A stretch of DNA of 64,000 nucleotides from Erythrobacter tepidarius (GTDB lineage: Bacteria > Pseudomonadota > Alphaproteobacteria > Sphingomonadales > Sphingomonadaceae). Both the position numbers and the translations under genes were made by a program. The stretch spans positions 62,001-126,000 of the forward strand of contig NZ_MUYJ01000003.1 in the NCBI RefSeq assembly GCF_002155695.1, written 5' to 3'. The notes beneath the pieces were generated by a model. It searched no databases. It was not told the DNA's origin and worked only from the letters and a program-made list of their open reading frames with translations. Of the stretch, positions 9,835 through 18,442 are shown piece by piece; positions within the stretch are counted from its first letter, which is position 1; every line of letters starts with the position of its first letter.

Positions 9835-11340
9835 CTAGGGGCGCAGGCCAGCCGGCGCAGAATAGCGCGCGGCATCGGCGAGAATGCGCACCAGCCGCTC
9901 GTGCAGCAGCAGGTCGTCGACCGCCCCGCCCAGCTCGATCGTCCCGGCCATATCGGCGGGACGGTGGTAGCGGTGGGCAAGGAAGGGCTGGAGCACCGCC
10001 TCGCTGCCGAAGGCGCTCGACAACAGAACCGCGGGCACGCCCCGTTCGAGCAGCACCCAGCCATCCTGCCGGGCAAGGAAACGCTCGGCCAGCGCCTTGT
10101 CGCCGATGCTGCGCCCGCTGCGCGCGATTTCGGCGCGGATCACCGTGTCGAGCGGGGTCCGGCCTTCCCCGATGAAGCCTACCGGGCTGCCCTTGGGGGC
10201 GAGCGCGAGCATATCGAGATTGAAGGCGGCAAGGATGCTGGACAGCGGCACCGGCGGGGCCTTGGCAAAGGCGCGCACGCCGAGCAGACCGGCCTCTTCC
10301 GCGGTGCTGGCCAGAAAATAGATGTCCCGATCGGGCGGCCGGCCGGTCTTCAAGCGCCGCGCCAGTTCGAGCAGCACCGCGAGCCCGCTGGCATTGTCGA
10401 CCGCGCCATGACAGATTCGCTGCGTCGCATCCGCCGCGCCGCATTCGCCGAGGTGGTCCCAGTGCGCCAGCACCAGCACCGCACCCGATCCCGGCAGCCG
10501 GCCTGGTATCATGCCGATGAGGTTGCTGCTGGTGAATTGGTGCCGCTCGGCGGTGGCTTCGATGCTGATCGCCAGCTGGATCTCGATCGGGGTGAAATCG
10601 GGCTCGTCGCTGCGCGCCTTGAGTCGCTCCCAGTTGGCCTTGCCCAGCACCTGCGCCAGCGCGCTGTCGGTGACATAGGCCGTGAGCGTATCGACCTCCT
10701 CGCTCGCCAGCTGCACGCTTTCCCCTTCGCGCGCGGCGCGCAGTTCGGCGAGGGCTGCGGCATCGGGCAGCACGGTGATCACCGCCGTCGCCCGGTCGCG
10801 GTAGGGATCGGCCATGCGCGAAGGCTCGCGCCCCTCGGCCCCGAGCAGCACCACCATCGCGCCCGCCACGGTTTCGGGCGCGACCGGCCCTTCCCCGCGC
10901 CCGACGAACACCACCGGCACGCCCGTGGCCGGCCCGCCGGCCGCAAGCGCACGGCGGCGGCGGGTATAGACCACGCCCTCTGCCTCGGGCACCACCAGCG
11001 CAGTGCGCCCGCGCGCAAGGATCAGCTTGCCCGAAAGGGGCCTGACCGCCACCAGATCGACCGGCATCCGCCAATAGGAGCCGGGATCGCCCGTGCCCGA
11101 CAGCAGGCCAACCTCGCCAAAACGCTGTTCGAGATAGGCGAGCGTTTTCTCTTCGCCCGGTGTGCCCGGCCTGCGCCCGGCGAAATCGTCGCTCGCCAGC
11201 ACCGCGATATCGGCCGATAGCCGCGCGGCGATGGCAGAACGTTCGGGAGCCGGGACACTGCCGAGCGGCGCGCGGGCACAGGCGGCCAGCATCAGGCTCG
11301 CCAGCAAGGTCACCAGCAGCCGGATGCGCAGCGCGCTCAT
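9835..11340 (-). CDS. M28 family zinc aminopeptidase-like lipoprotein
   Basis: 501 residues. The N-terminal lipobox LAAC (Cys21) marks a lipoprotein. The catalytic M28 domain occupies the C-terminal half: HWDH (first zinc His and catalytic Asp), GAVDNASG (bridging Asp), STAEEAG (Glu pair), FNLDML (Asp) and HRYHRPAD (last His), so all zinc ligands are present. The central part (about 120-260) looks like a protease-associated (PA) insertion. The start overlaps the stop of the hydroxybutyrate dehydrogenase gene (ATGA). It probably removes N-terminal residues from periplasmic peptides. Confidence 0.87.
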   Translation of the reverse strand: MSALRIRLLVTLLASLMLAACARAPLGSVPAPERSAIAARLSADIAVLASDDFAGRRPGTPGEEKTLAYLEQRFGEVGLLSGTGDPGSYWRMPVDLVAVRPLSGKLILARGRTALVVPEAEGVVYTRRRRALAAGGPATGVPVVFVGRGEGPVAPETVAGAMVVLLGAEGREPSRMADPYRDRATAVITVLPDAAALAELRAAREGESVQLASEEVDTLTAYVTDSALAQVLGKANWERLKARSDEPDFTPIEIQLAISIEATAERHQFTSSNLIGMIPGRLPGSGAVLVLAHWDHLGECGAADATQRICHGAVDNASGLAVLLELARRLKTGRPPDRDIYFLASTAEEAGLLGVRAFAKAPPVPLSSILAAFNLDMLALAPKGSPVGFIGEGRTPLDTVIRAEIARSGRSIGDKALAERFLARQDGWVLLERGVPAVLLSSAFGSEAVLQPFLAHRYHRPADMAGTIELGGAVDDLLLHERLVRILADAARYSAPAGLRP

Positions 11341-12089
11341 TCGGCGGTCCATCCCCCGTCGATGGCGTAATTCGCGCCGGTGATGTTGCGCGCCGCATCG
11401 CTGCACAGGAACACCGCCAGCGCGGCGACATCCTCGGGAGTGACGAAACTCCTGGTCGGCTGCTTGGCGAGCAGCACCTCGTTCAGCACCTGCTCGCGCG
11501 TCATGCCGCGCGCGGCCATGGTGTCGGGAATCTGGTTCTCGACCAGCGGGGTCCAGACATAGCCCGGACTGATGCAATTGGCGGTGATGCCATGGGTGGC
11601 AAGTTCGAGCGCGATCGTCTTGGTGAAACCCGCAATGGCGTGCTTGGCCGCGACATAGGCGCTCTTGTAGGGCGAGGCGACCAGCGAATGCGCGCTCGCG
11701 GTGGCGATGATCCGTCCCCAGCCCTTGGCCTTCATCCCCGGCACGGCCAGGCGCGTGGTATGGAACGCCGCCGACAGGTTGAGGGCGATGATCGCGTCCC
11801 ACTTGTCCGGCGGGAAATCCTCGACCGGCGCAACGTGCTGCATCCCGGCATTGTTGACGAGAATGTCGATCGGGCCGATGTCGGCCATCATCGCCGCAAT
11901 CTCGTCCGGCTTCATCAGGTTTGCGCCATTGTAGCTCGCGCCCAGTTCCTGACAAAGCTGCGCGATTTCTTCGGGATTGCCGAGCCCGTTGAGAATTACC
12001 TCGGCCCCCTCGGCAGCCAGCGCACGCGCGATTGCCAGTCCGATTCCCGAGGTCGAGCCGGTCACCAGGGCGCGCTTTTCCTTGAGCAT
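11337..12089 (-). CDS. 3-hydroxybutyrate dehydrogenase (SDR)
   Basis: 250 residues from the ATG at 12089 (GGAG ten bases upstream). SDR motifs are TGSTSGIG, NNAG and YVAAKHA. The features ANLMKPDEI, NAGMQHVAP, SAHSLVASPYKSAYVAAKHA and GYVWTPLVENQIP match bacterial D-3-hydroxybutyrate dehydrogenase. It interconverts 3-hydroxybutyrate and acetoacetate with NAD, the last step of PHB breakdown. It fits with the PHA synthase and depolymerase-like genes at 37-40 kb, though not in one operon with them. Confidence 0.85.
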   Translation of the reverse strand: MLKEKRALVTGSTSGIGLAIARALAAEGAEVILNGLGNPEEIAQLCQELGASYNGANLMKPDEIAAMMADIGPIDILVNNAGMQHVAPVEDFPPDKWDAIIALNLSAAFHTTRLAVPGMKAKGWGRIIATASAHSLVASPYKSAYVAAKHAIAGFTKTIALELATHGITANCISPGYVWTPLVENQIPDTMAARGMTREQVLNEVLLAKQPTRSFVTPEDVAALAVFLCSDAARNITGANYAIDGGWTAE

Positions 12090-12184
12090 TGGCGGCAACT
12101 CCTGCACTTGTACGGGTATTGGCAATCGCTTTTGCCGCGCCGCAAGCGGCTGTCCAGCGATTTGCGCGAAGGTAAGGAAACGCG

Positions 12185-13054
12185 ATGCGGCTGGGGCCCT
12201 ATGACAGTTCGGATATCGAGGTGCGTTCAAGCGGTGGCGGCGGGATGCGCCGCGCGGGCGGGATCGGCTGCGGTACAATCGTGATCGCGCTCATCGGCGC
12301 GCTGGTGTTCGGCCTCGATCCGATGCAGACCATCGGCATGGTCGAAAGCGTCCAGCAGCAGGCCGCCCCCGGCAGCACGAGCAGCGCGAGCGACATGAGC
12401 GAGGCGGAGGTCTGCGCCGCCAGCGAATATGCCGGCGAGGCCTGCGCCGCACTCGCCAGCCTCAACGCCACCTGGCAGGCCGTCTTTGAACGCGCGGGCA
12501 TCGCGTTCCAGCGCCCGGTGCTCGATCTCTACCGCGATGGCCGCGTGACGACCGAGGGCTGCGGCAGCGCCACATCGGCGGTGGGGCCGTTCTACTGCCC
12601 GGCTGACAAGGGCATCTATATCGACACCAGCTTCTACGACCAGCTCGCCCAGATGTCGGGCACGGGCGGCGATTTCGCGCGGCTTTACGTGATCGCGCAT
12701 GAATATGGCCACCACGTCCAGAACATCACCGGGCTTTCGGCGCAGGTGCGCAAGCAACAGCAGCGCAATCCCGCCGCCGCCAATCGCCTGCAGGTGGCGA
12801 TGGAATTGCAGGCCGATTGCTATGCCGGGATGTGGGCGGGCCGCAACCGCGACCGGATCGAGCCGGGCGATCTGGAGGAAGGTCTCGCCGCCGCCAGCGC
12901 CATCGGCGACGATACCCTGCAACGCAATGCCGGCCAGCGCGTCAATCCCGAAAGCTTCACCCACGGCACCAGCCGTCAGCGCATGGCCGCTCTGCGTCTG
13001 GGCCTTGAAAGCAAGGACGATACCGCCTGTGACGTATTCTTCGAAAACGGCTAG
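12185..13054 (+). CDS. ypfJ: YpfJ-type neutral zinc metallopeptidase
   Basis: 289 residues. It has a short cytoplasmic N-terminus, a Gly-rich stretch, one transmembrane segment (about residues 27-43, GCGTIVIALIGALVFGL), and then an extracytoplasmic domain with the zinc motif HEYGH at 172-176. Other conserved YpfJ elements are CPADKGIYIDTSFY, AVEMELQADCYAGMW-like sequence (MELQADCYAG) and DDTLQ. It is divergent from the hydroxybutyrate dehydrogenase gene, with AAGGAA before the ATG. The substrate is unknown in the family. Confidence 0.88.
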   Translation: MRLGPYDSSDIEVRSSGGGGMRRAGGIGCGTIVIALIGALVFGLDPMQTIGMVESVQQQAAPGSTSSASDMSEAEVCAASEYAGEACAALASLNATWQAVFERAGIAFQRPVLDLYRDGRVTTEGCGSATSAVGPFYCPADKGIYIDTSFYDQLAQMSGTGGDFARLYVIAHEYGHHVQNITGLSAQVRKQQQRNPAAANRLQVAMELQADCYAGMWAGRNRDRIEPGDLEEGLAAASAIGDDTLQRNAGQRVNPESFTHGTSRQRMAALRLGLESKDDTACDVFFENG

Positions 13055-13535
13055 GCTTCTGCTCGCCGCCGCCCTGATCGCGCCCTTGCCCGCAGCCGCG
13101 CAGGTGGTGCCCGAGCCCGACGCGGCCGAAGTCGCCAAGACCCCGCTGCGCGATCTCAACCTCGACGCGCGCGACATTCCCGAGCTGCTCAAACAGGCGA
13201 TGGAGAACCCCTACGCGACCGCGCGGCTGAAGAGCTGCAACGCGATCATCGCCGACATCGCCGAACTCGATGAGGTGCTGGGCGCGGATTACGACATTGC
13301 CGAGGCAAGCGAGGGCGGCGGGATCAATGTCGGGCGGATCGGGCAGAAGGTGGTGGGCTCGATCATTCCCTTTCGCGGCATCCTGCGCGAAGTGACGGGC
13401 GCGGCCGATGCCGACCGCGCCCTGCGCGCCGCCTTTACTGCGGGAATGGTGCGGCGCGGGTTCCTGAAAGGTCTGGGGCTGGGCCGTGGGTGCAGGTATC
13501 CCGCCCGGCCCAAACCCCTGCCCAGATCGAAGTAA
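13029..13535 (+). CDS. Hypothetical secreted protein overlapping ypfJ
   Basis: 168 residues from a GTG at 13029, which has AAGGA about ten bases upstream and gives a clean signal peptide (KTARLLLAAALIAPLPAAAQ). The frame has no ATG closer to this point. It overlaps the end of ypfJ by 26 bases. The mature part is acidic then basic, with one Cys (LKSCNAIIADI), a glycine-rich middle (EGGGINVGRIGQKVVG) and a basic end with a second Cys (GRGCRYPARPKP). I do not recognise a family. Overlap and strand suggest co-expression with ypfJ. Confidence 0.6.
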   Translation: MTYSSKTARLLLAAALIAPLPAAAQVVPEPDAAEVAKTPLRDLNLDARDIPELLKQAMENPYATARLKSCNAIIADIAELDEVLGADYDIAEASEGGGINVGRIGQKVVGSIIPFRGILREVTGAADADRALRAAFTAGMVRRGFLKGLGLGRGCRYPARPKPLPRSK

Positions 13536-13541
13536 GGCTGC

Positions 13542-15263
13542 TCAGCCTTCCTTCTCGCTCCACCGGACGATCGCACGGTCAAGCTCCCTGAGAATTCGCT
13601 GGCGCGTTTGCTCCGGGATATCGCGATTGGCGGCAATCTCGTCGCGCGCTTGTTTCAGTCCCCTGCGCGCGGAGGCATAAATGCGCCGCTCGCAAATGGT
13701 CACGGTGCTCGTCCCGTCGGCGTGCTCGGTGGTTTCGGCGGGCTCGTCGCTGCCCGGACGGCATTCGCGTTTGACGACCACCCGGGCCTGCTGGCTTGCC
13801 GCTGTGGCTGCGGCGCGGGCTGCTTCGGCCTCGGCCATGGCCTCGCTGACGATCCGCGGCATGTCGGCCAGCGCGCGGTCAGCCTCCGCCAGCCCCTGGC
13901 GCAGTTCGGCCAGCATCTTCTCCTGATCGGCGCGGCGCGCTTCGGCCAAGGCCTTCAGCTCGGCAGCCTGCGCAGCGCGGTCGCCATGACCGCGGAACAC
14001 CATCCGCACGCGCTTTTCCTTGCCGTCCTCGCCGCGGACTACGCGCTCGATCACTTCGACCTTCCCGTCCTTGCCTTCCGGGGCATCGGGATCGATCGCG
14101 AGGATCGCTTCGATCGCCGGCTGCGCGGGGGGCGCGGGCGGCTCCGGGGCCTCGGGCGGCGCCGGGGGTGAAGGCGGGGCGGGCGGTGCCGGGGGCGCAG
14201 GCGGTGCCGGAGGCACGGGCGGCTTGGGCAGCGTCGGCGCGGCCTCGCCGGCAGCATAGCTGACCGTGGCGGTCAACGGCAGCGCGAGCAGGCCGAGGCC
14301 CAGCATCGCGCGGCCAGCCAGACGGCGGCGGGGTGAAATGTGCGACATCCTCAGGCTCCTCAATCGTTCTATGATGGATTTCTCGCCAAGCACGGGGCAC
14401 GCCATCGGCGCGGCCAGAGCAAGGTTGGGGCCGGCCGCGAATCCGGCGATCAGGCGGGCATAGGCGGCCCGCTCCTCGGCGCTGCGGCGGGCGATCACGC
14501 GGGCATCGCAGGCCGCCTCCTGATCGCGCCGCAGCGCCAGCCAGCCATAGTGCCCGAGCGGGGTGAACCAGTGCAGCGCGAAAAGCGGCTGAACCACGAC
14601 ATTGACCAGCAGATCAAGCCCGCGGTGATGCGCCAGCTCGTGCGCCAGCGCGAGATCGCGCGCGCGCCGGTCATGCAGGGCCATGAAGCCCGGCGGCAGC
14701 GCGATCACCGGATCGAGCACCCCGAAGGCAAGCGGGGCAAGCGTGCCGGGGGTCTCGACCAGCCGGATCGGCCCCAGCGGCCCGGAAGCTCTGCCGACCT
14801 CGCGCGCGTCGGCCAGCAGCTGTTCGCGCAGCGCGAAATAGGCGGTGAAGCGACGGATCAGGAACACCCCCGCCCCGCCCAGCCACACCGCCAGCAGGAT
14901 TTCCGCAAGCGGCAGGGTGCCCAACCAAGCGAGGAAATCGAAAGCCGGTTCGGGCGGCGGCGGGGCGGCCACGCTGAAGGTGGCTGGCACGCTCTCGGCC
15001 TGCCAGGCGAGCGGCTCGACGAGCGTGGCGCGCGTGGCCTCGCTCGGAGCGGGGTGCGGCGCGAGCTGCGACAGCAGCGGGTCGGCCGGGGCCATCCATG
15101 CCGGCAGGGTCAGCGGCGGCAGCACCAGCCGCAGCACCGGCAAGGCCCACAGCGCATAGGCATATTGCGGCCCGAAGGTGCGGGCCACCGGACGGCGCAG
15201 CACCAGCACCAAAGCGATCAGCGCGCCGCTCCAGGCGAGCGTTTCCAGCACTGCCACGCTCAT
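13542..15263 (-). CDS. BlaR1/MecR1-like M56 family metallopeptidase
   Basis: 573 residues. Transmembrane segments are visible at about 10-22, 36-53, 112-136 and 317-337. The zinc motif HELAH (208-212) and downstream RRDQEAACDARVI match the M56 gluzincin domain of BlaR1. After the last membrane segment comes a Pro/Ala-rich stretch (about 344-382, PPAPPAPP repeats), then a charged coiled-coil-like tail rich in Ala/Glu, and two Cys near the end. The penicillin-binding sensor domain of true BlaR1 is absent. It overlaps the BlaI-like gene (ATGA), so the pair is likely a repressor plus membrane protease switch with an unknown signal. Confidence 0.82.
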   Translation of the reverse strand: MSVAVLETLAWSGALIALVLVLRRPVARTFGPQYAYALWALPVLRLVLPPLTLPAWMAPADPLLSQLAPHPAPSEATRATLVEPLAWQAESVPATFSVAAPPPPEPAFDFLAWLGTLPLAEILLAVWLGGAGVFLIRRFTAYFALREQLLADAREVGRASGPLGPIRLVETPGTLAPLAFGVLDPVIALPPGFMALHDRRARDLALAHELAHHRGLDLLVNVVVQPLFALHWFTPLGHYGWLALRRDQEAACDARVIARRSAEERAAYARLIAGFAAGPNLALAAPMACPVLGEKSIIERLRSLRMSHISPRRRLAGRAMLGLGLLALPLTATVSYAAGEAAPTLPKPPVPPAPPAPPAPPAPPSPPAPPEAPEPPAPPAQPAIEAILAIDPDAPEGKDGKVEVIERVVRGEDGKEKRVRMVFRGHGDRAAQAAELKALAEARRADQEKMLAELRQGLAEADRALADMPRIVSEAMAEAEAARAAATAASQQARVVVKRECRPGSDEPAETTEHADGTSTVTICERRIYASARRGLKQARDEIAANRDIPEQTRQRILRELDRAIVRWSEKEG

Positions 15264-15649
15264 GGCCTAAGCTCCTTGAGCAGCGCCTCGATTTCGGCGA
15301 GGTCATCCTCGGTAAGCGCCTCGGTCTCGGCCAGATGGGCAACCAGCGAGGCCGCGCTGCCACCGAACAGCCGGTCGACCAGCCGCCGGGATTCGCCCCC
15401 GACATAGGCGGCACGTTCGATCAGCGGCGAATAGAGATAGCGCCGCCCGTCCGGCTCGGCGGCAATTGCGCCCTTCTGGACAAGGCGGGACAGCAGGGTC
15501 TTGACGGTGGCGGGGCTCCAGCCCCGCGCGGCGCAGACTTCCTCGCAGACCTCGGCCGCGGTGCGGCGCGGGCGTTGCCACAGCACGTCCATCACCGCCA
15601 GCTCGGCCTCGGTGATGCGCTCGTGGACCGGTTCCTCGGTGCTGTTCAC
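15260..15649 (-). CDS. BlaI/MecI-family transcriptional repressor
   Basis: 129 residues from the GTG at 15649, preceded by GGGAGG at good spacing. The open frame runs further upstream to 15775, but that part covers the operator and has no matching sequence. The winged-helix domain ITEAELAVMDVLWQRPRRTA, WSPATVKTLLSRLVQKG and RRYLYSPLI matches BlaI/MecI; the helical dimerisation part follows. Cleavage of such repressors by the partner M56 protease relieves repression. The neighbouring TACA/TGTA dyads are the obvious binding site. Confidence 0.88.
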   Translation of the reverse strand: MNSTEEPVHERITEAELAVMDVLWQRPRRTAAEVCEEVCAARGWSPATVKTLLSRLVQKGAIAAEPDGRRYLYSPLIERAAYVGGESRRLVDRLFGGSAASLVAHLAETEALTEDDLAEIEALLKELRP

Positions 15650-15673
15650 GAAGGGGCCTCCCTCAAGCTTGAT

Positions 15674-15704
15674 TACATCTGTAGTCATCACGACTACGGC
15701 TGTA
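15674..15704. promoter_or_regulatory. BlaI-type operator (compound dyad) in the divergent promoter region
   Basis: Two TACA-NN-TGTA-like half-site pairs: TACATCTGTA at 15674-15683 (perfect) and TACGGCTGTA at 15695-15704 (one mismatch). Between and overlapping them is a perfect 6-bp inverted repeat GTAGTC/GACTAC with a 5-base spacer (15681-15697). TACA/TGTA dyads are the known recognition elements of BlaI/MecI. The site lies 25-55 bases upstream of the repressor start and about 70 bases upstream of the divergent gene, so it could control both. AT-rich relative to its surroundings. Confidence 0.75.
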
Positions 15705-15774
15705 AACATTGCCACCCGATGAACCGCGCGCCTGCCCGCTTGCGCCTCGACGAAGCGCCGATATGTTCGGACCA

Positions 15775-17376
15775 ATGATGTTGCGCGCCGCCTTCTCCGC
15801 TCTGCTTGCCGCCCTTGCCGCGCCCGCGCTGGCGCAGAGCGAAAGCTTCCTGCCGCTGACCGAGCCGATCGAGCTTGCCCCGGGCGAGCCGGACAGGCAG
15901 GTCGGCGCGCTCATCTACCGCGGCGGCGTGGCGATCGCGCCCGACAAGGCCGGGATCGGCGGCATTTCGGGCCTCGAATGGTACGACGGGAAGCTCTACG
16001 CCGTCACCGATGACGGGCGCTGGCTGGTGCTGACGCCGGAGGATGTGCAGGGCCGGCTGGTCGATGTTTCCGCAGTGACCCTCGCCCCGCTCCTCGACGC
16101 GAAGGGCAGAAGGCTCGGCTCCAAGGAGCGCGGCGATGCCGAGGCGATCACCCGAACGGGGGACGGGACATGGCTGGTCGCCTTCGAGCAGGAGCACCGC
16201 ATCTGGCGCTATCCCGCCCTCGATGGCGCGGCGGCCGGCGGCGAGAGCGGCGCGGCGGCGCTGGTGGCGGGGGCAGAACCCAATCGCGGGATCGAAACCC
16301 TTGCCGGCTTTGCCGAAGGCCTGCTGGCTTGCGGCGAATGGGCCGATCCGGCGCGCCCCAACTGCCTGCGCATTACCGCGACCGGGTCCACGCCGTTCCA
16401 CCTCGCCGTGCCCGAGGGGATTGCCGCCGCCGGGGGCGTGCCGAGCGATGCCGCCTGCAGCCTTGAGGGCACCTGTTACGTCCTGTTGCGCAGCTACAAC
16501 CCCGGCGAAGGCAACCGCGCGGCAATCGTCAGGCTTGCGCCCGACAATGCTGCAACCACACTTGCCGTGCTCGCCCCGCCGCTCACGCTCGACAATTTCG
16601 AGGGGCTGGCGCTGCGCGAGGAGCCGGAGGGCAGCTTCCTCTATCTCGTCTCGGACGACAATTTCCACAATTGCGACAACGACCCCACACCCGGCTGCCA
16701 GCGCACCTTGCTGATGAAGTTCCTGATCGATGGCACCCAGCCCTTGGCCAGCCCGGGAGGGCAGGTCATCGCCGCCGTTCCGCCCACCCCCGCAACCGGT
16801 CGACCGGGCAAACGCCCCTTCCCCGAGGCCGCGAGCGTCAGCGTGGTGCTGTCCACCGAACTGGGCGATATCACCATCGCGCTCGAAACCGAGCGTGCGC
16901 CGATCACCGCCGGCAACTTCCTGCGCTATGTTGATGAAAAGCGTCTCGACGGCACGGTCTTCTACCGCGCAATGCGATTGGACCGGGCGCCGCGCCCCAA
17001 CGGATTGCTGCAGGGCGGCACCCAGTTCGATCCCAAGCGCATCCTGCCGCCCATCCCGCACGAGCCGACGACGCAGACCGGGCTGACCCACACCCACGGC
17101 GCGCTGTCGATGGCAATGGGCGAGCCTGGCAGCGCCAACGGCGATTTCTCTATCATGATCGAGGACCAGACCGGCCTCGACGCCGATCCATCCGCGAGCG
17201 ATCCGGTTTGGAAGCACGGCTATGCGGTGTTCGGCTATGTCACGGACGGGATGGACGTGGTCGCGGCGATCCACGCCACCGCGATCGATCCTAACAAGGG
17301 CGAAGGCTGGATGAAGGGCGAGATGTTGGCGAGGCCGGTGAAGATCATTTCTGCCCGGCGCGTGCCGGCGCGATAA
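15775..17376 (+). CDS. Secreted phytase-esterase-like domain fused to a cyclophilin-type peptidylprolyl isomerase
   Basis: 533 residues in one uninterrupted frame. A signal peptide (MMLRAAFSALLAALAAPALA) is followed by a domain like the esterase-like activity of phytase family: GISGLEWYDGKLYAVTDDG (about 63), DAEAI (about 120), NFEGLAL (about 275). After a Pro-rich linker, a cyclophilin domain begins near residue 353: LGDITIALETERAPITAGNF, VFYRAM, GALSMAMG and YAVFGYVTDGMDVV. The isomerase part has no signal of its own, so the fused form would carry it to the periplasm. Start: ATG 15775 (15778 and 15763 also possible). It is divergent from the BlaI-like gene and overlaps the C13 peptidase gene tail to tail by 32 bases. 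Confidence 0.78.
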   Translation: MMLRAAFSALLAALAAPALAQSESFLPLTEPIELAPGEPDRQVGALIYRGGVAIAPDKAGIGGISGLEWYDGKLYAVTDDGRWLVLTPEDVQGRLVDVSAVTLAPLLDAKGRRLGSKERGDAEAITRTGDGTWLVAFEQEHRIWRYPALDGAAAGGESGAAALVAGAEPNRGIETLAGFAEGLLACGEWADPARPNCLRITATGSTPFHLAVPEGIAAAGGVPSDAACSLEGTCYVLLRSYNPGEGNRAAIVRLAPDNAATTLAVLAPPLTLDNFEGLALREEPEGSFLYLVSDDNFHNCDNDPTPGCQRTLLMKFLIDGTQPLASPGGQVIAAVPPTPATGRPGKRPFPEAASVSVVLSTELGDITIALETERAPITAGNFLRYVDEKRLDGTVFYRAMRLDRAPRPNGLLQGGTQFDPKRILPPIPHEPTTQTGLTHTHGALSMAMGEPGSANGDFSIMIEDQTGLDADPSASDPVWKHGYAVFGYVTDGMDVVAAIHATAIDPNKGEGWMKGEMLARPVKIISARRVPAR

Positions 17377-18376
17377 AATCCGCCGGATCGAAGGCCGGGC
17401 GGCCCACCGGCGCGCTGGCGATGCGGGGCATGTGCGCTTCGATCTGCGCCAGCCAGCCCTTGGCCTCGGCGCCGATGCTGACCTGCGGGAGCGAGGCGAG
17501 GAAGCGTGCCCGGGTTTCCCATTCCGCGACCGAACGCCCGGCCATCTTCGCCGCCTCTTCGAGGCTGACCGGCTGGCGCAGTGCGCGGTTGATCAGCGCA
17601 TCGCCGAAGAAGGTCCAGTCGTTCTCGGCGGCGCAGCCGAAGGAAGTGCGCGTCGCAGCCGCCGCGGTGAGGATCGCGGTGTCGGGGCTGGCGAGCACCG
17701 GCACAAACACCCCAGAATGGCAGGCCGAGAGGATCAGCACCCGCCGCCGGATACCCGCCTCCTCCAGCGCCGCCTTGAGCCGCGCGGGGCTGAGGATGCC
17801 GTAGCCGGTGTCGCCGTAGTGATAGACCAGGCCGATATCAGCGCCGTGGCTGGTGGTATAGAGCACCAGCACGTCCTCCGAAGGATCCATCAGGCTCCCG
17901 ATGTGGGAAAGCGCGAGCGCCAGCGCGGATATCGAGCCGTGGGGGGCATCGTCGCGCACCCCGTCCGGCCCGGCAAGCACCAGCATGCGCCCCTCGGCCC
18001 GGTAACGCGCCCCCAACACCCGCGCCGCCTCGCGCGCCTCGCGCGCGAAGACCGGATCGCTATCGAGCGCGACGGTGACGACGAAGGCATCCGGCGTGCC
18101 GGGGGTGTGGGGCCGAATCGCGGCCAGCGCGCTATCGAGCCGGCGCTGTTGGTCGCGCAAGGTTGCGGCGGACACCCCGCGCTGCAATTCCGGCCCGGCC
18201 TCGAAACTCGTCCGCCGCTCGATCCGGCTCTCCCCGCTGCCGAGATCGGGAAACGGCGCGGTGTGCGGCGGCGGCTGGAAAGGATTGGCGGGCGCGGACT
18301 GGGCCAAGCAAGGAGGTCGCACCGGAGCCGCAAGGAATAGCGCAAAAAGCCCAGCGATGATCCAGCCCCTGTTCAT
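17345..18376 (-). CDS. Secreted C13 (legumain-like) cysteine peptidase
   Basis: 343 residues with a signal peptide (residues about 1-26). The clan CD catalytic pair is visible: VLYTTSHGADIG with His177 after a hydrophobic strand, and VLILSACHSG with Cys219 after a second strand. This is the layout of C13 peptidases, some of which in bacteria are annotated as caspase-like. The N-terminal 80 residues are Pro- and Arg-rich. The 3' end overlaps that of the fusion gene. The cleavage specificity (Asn/Asp in eukaryotic relatives) cannot be inferred here. Confidence 0.75.
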   Translation of the reverse strand: MNRGWIIAGLFALFLAAPVRPPCLAQSAPANPFQPPPHTAPFPDLGSGESRIERRTSFEAGPELQRGVSAATLRDQQRRLDSALAAIRPHTPGTPDAFVVTVALDSDPVFAREAREAARVLGARYRAEGRMLVLAGPDGVRDDAPHGSISALALALSHIGSLMDPSEDVLVLYTTSHGADIGLVYHYGDTGYGILSPARLKAALEEAGIRRRVLILSACHSGVFVPVLASPDTAILTAAAATRTSFGCAAENDWTFFGDALINRALRQPVSLEEAAKMAGRSVAEWETRARFLASLPQVSIGAEAKGWLAQIEAHMPRIASAPVGRPAFDPADFIAPARAGQK

Positions 18377-18442
18377 CGCGGGCGAAGCTGCCTCTGCGTG
18401 CCCCCAGCGTCAAGCCGCCATTGTCCAGATGCACCAAAACCA

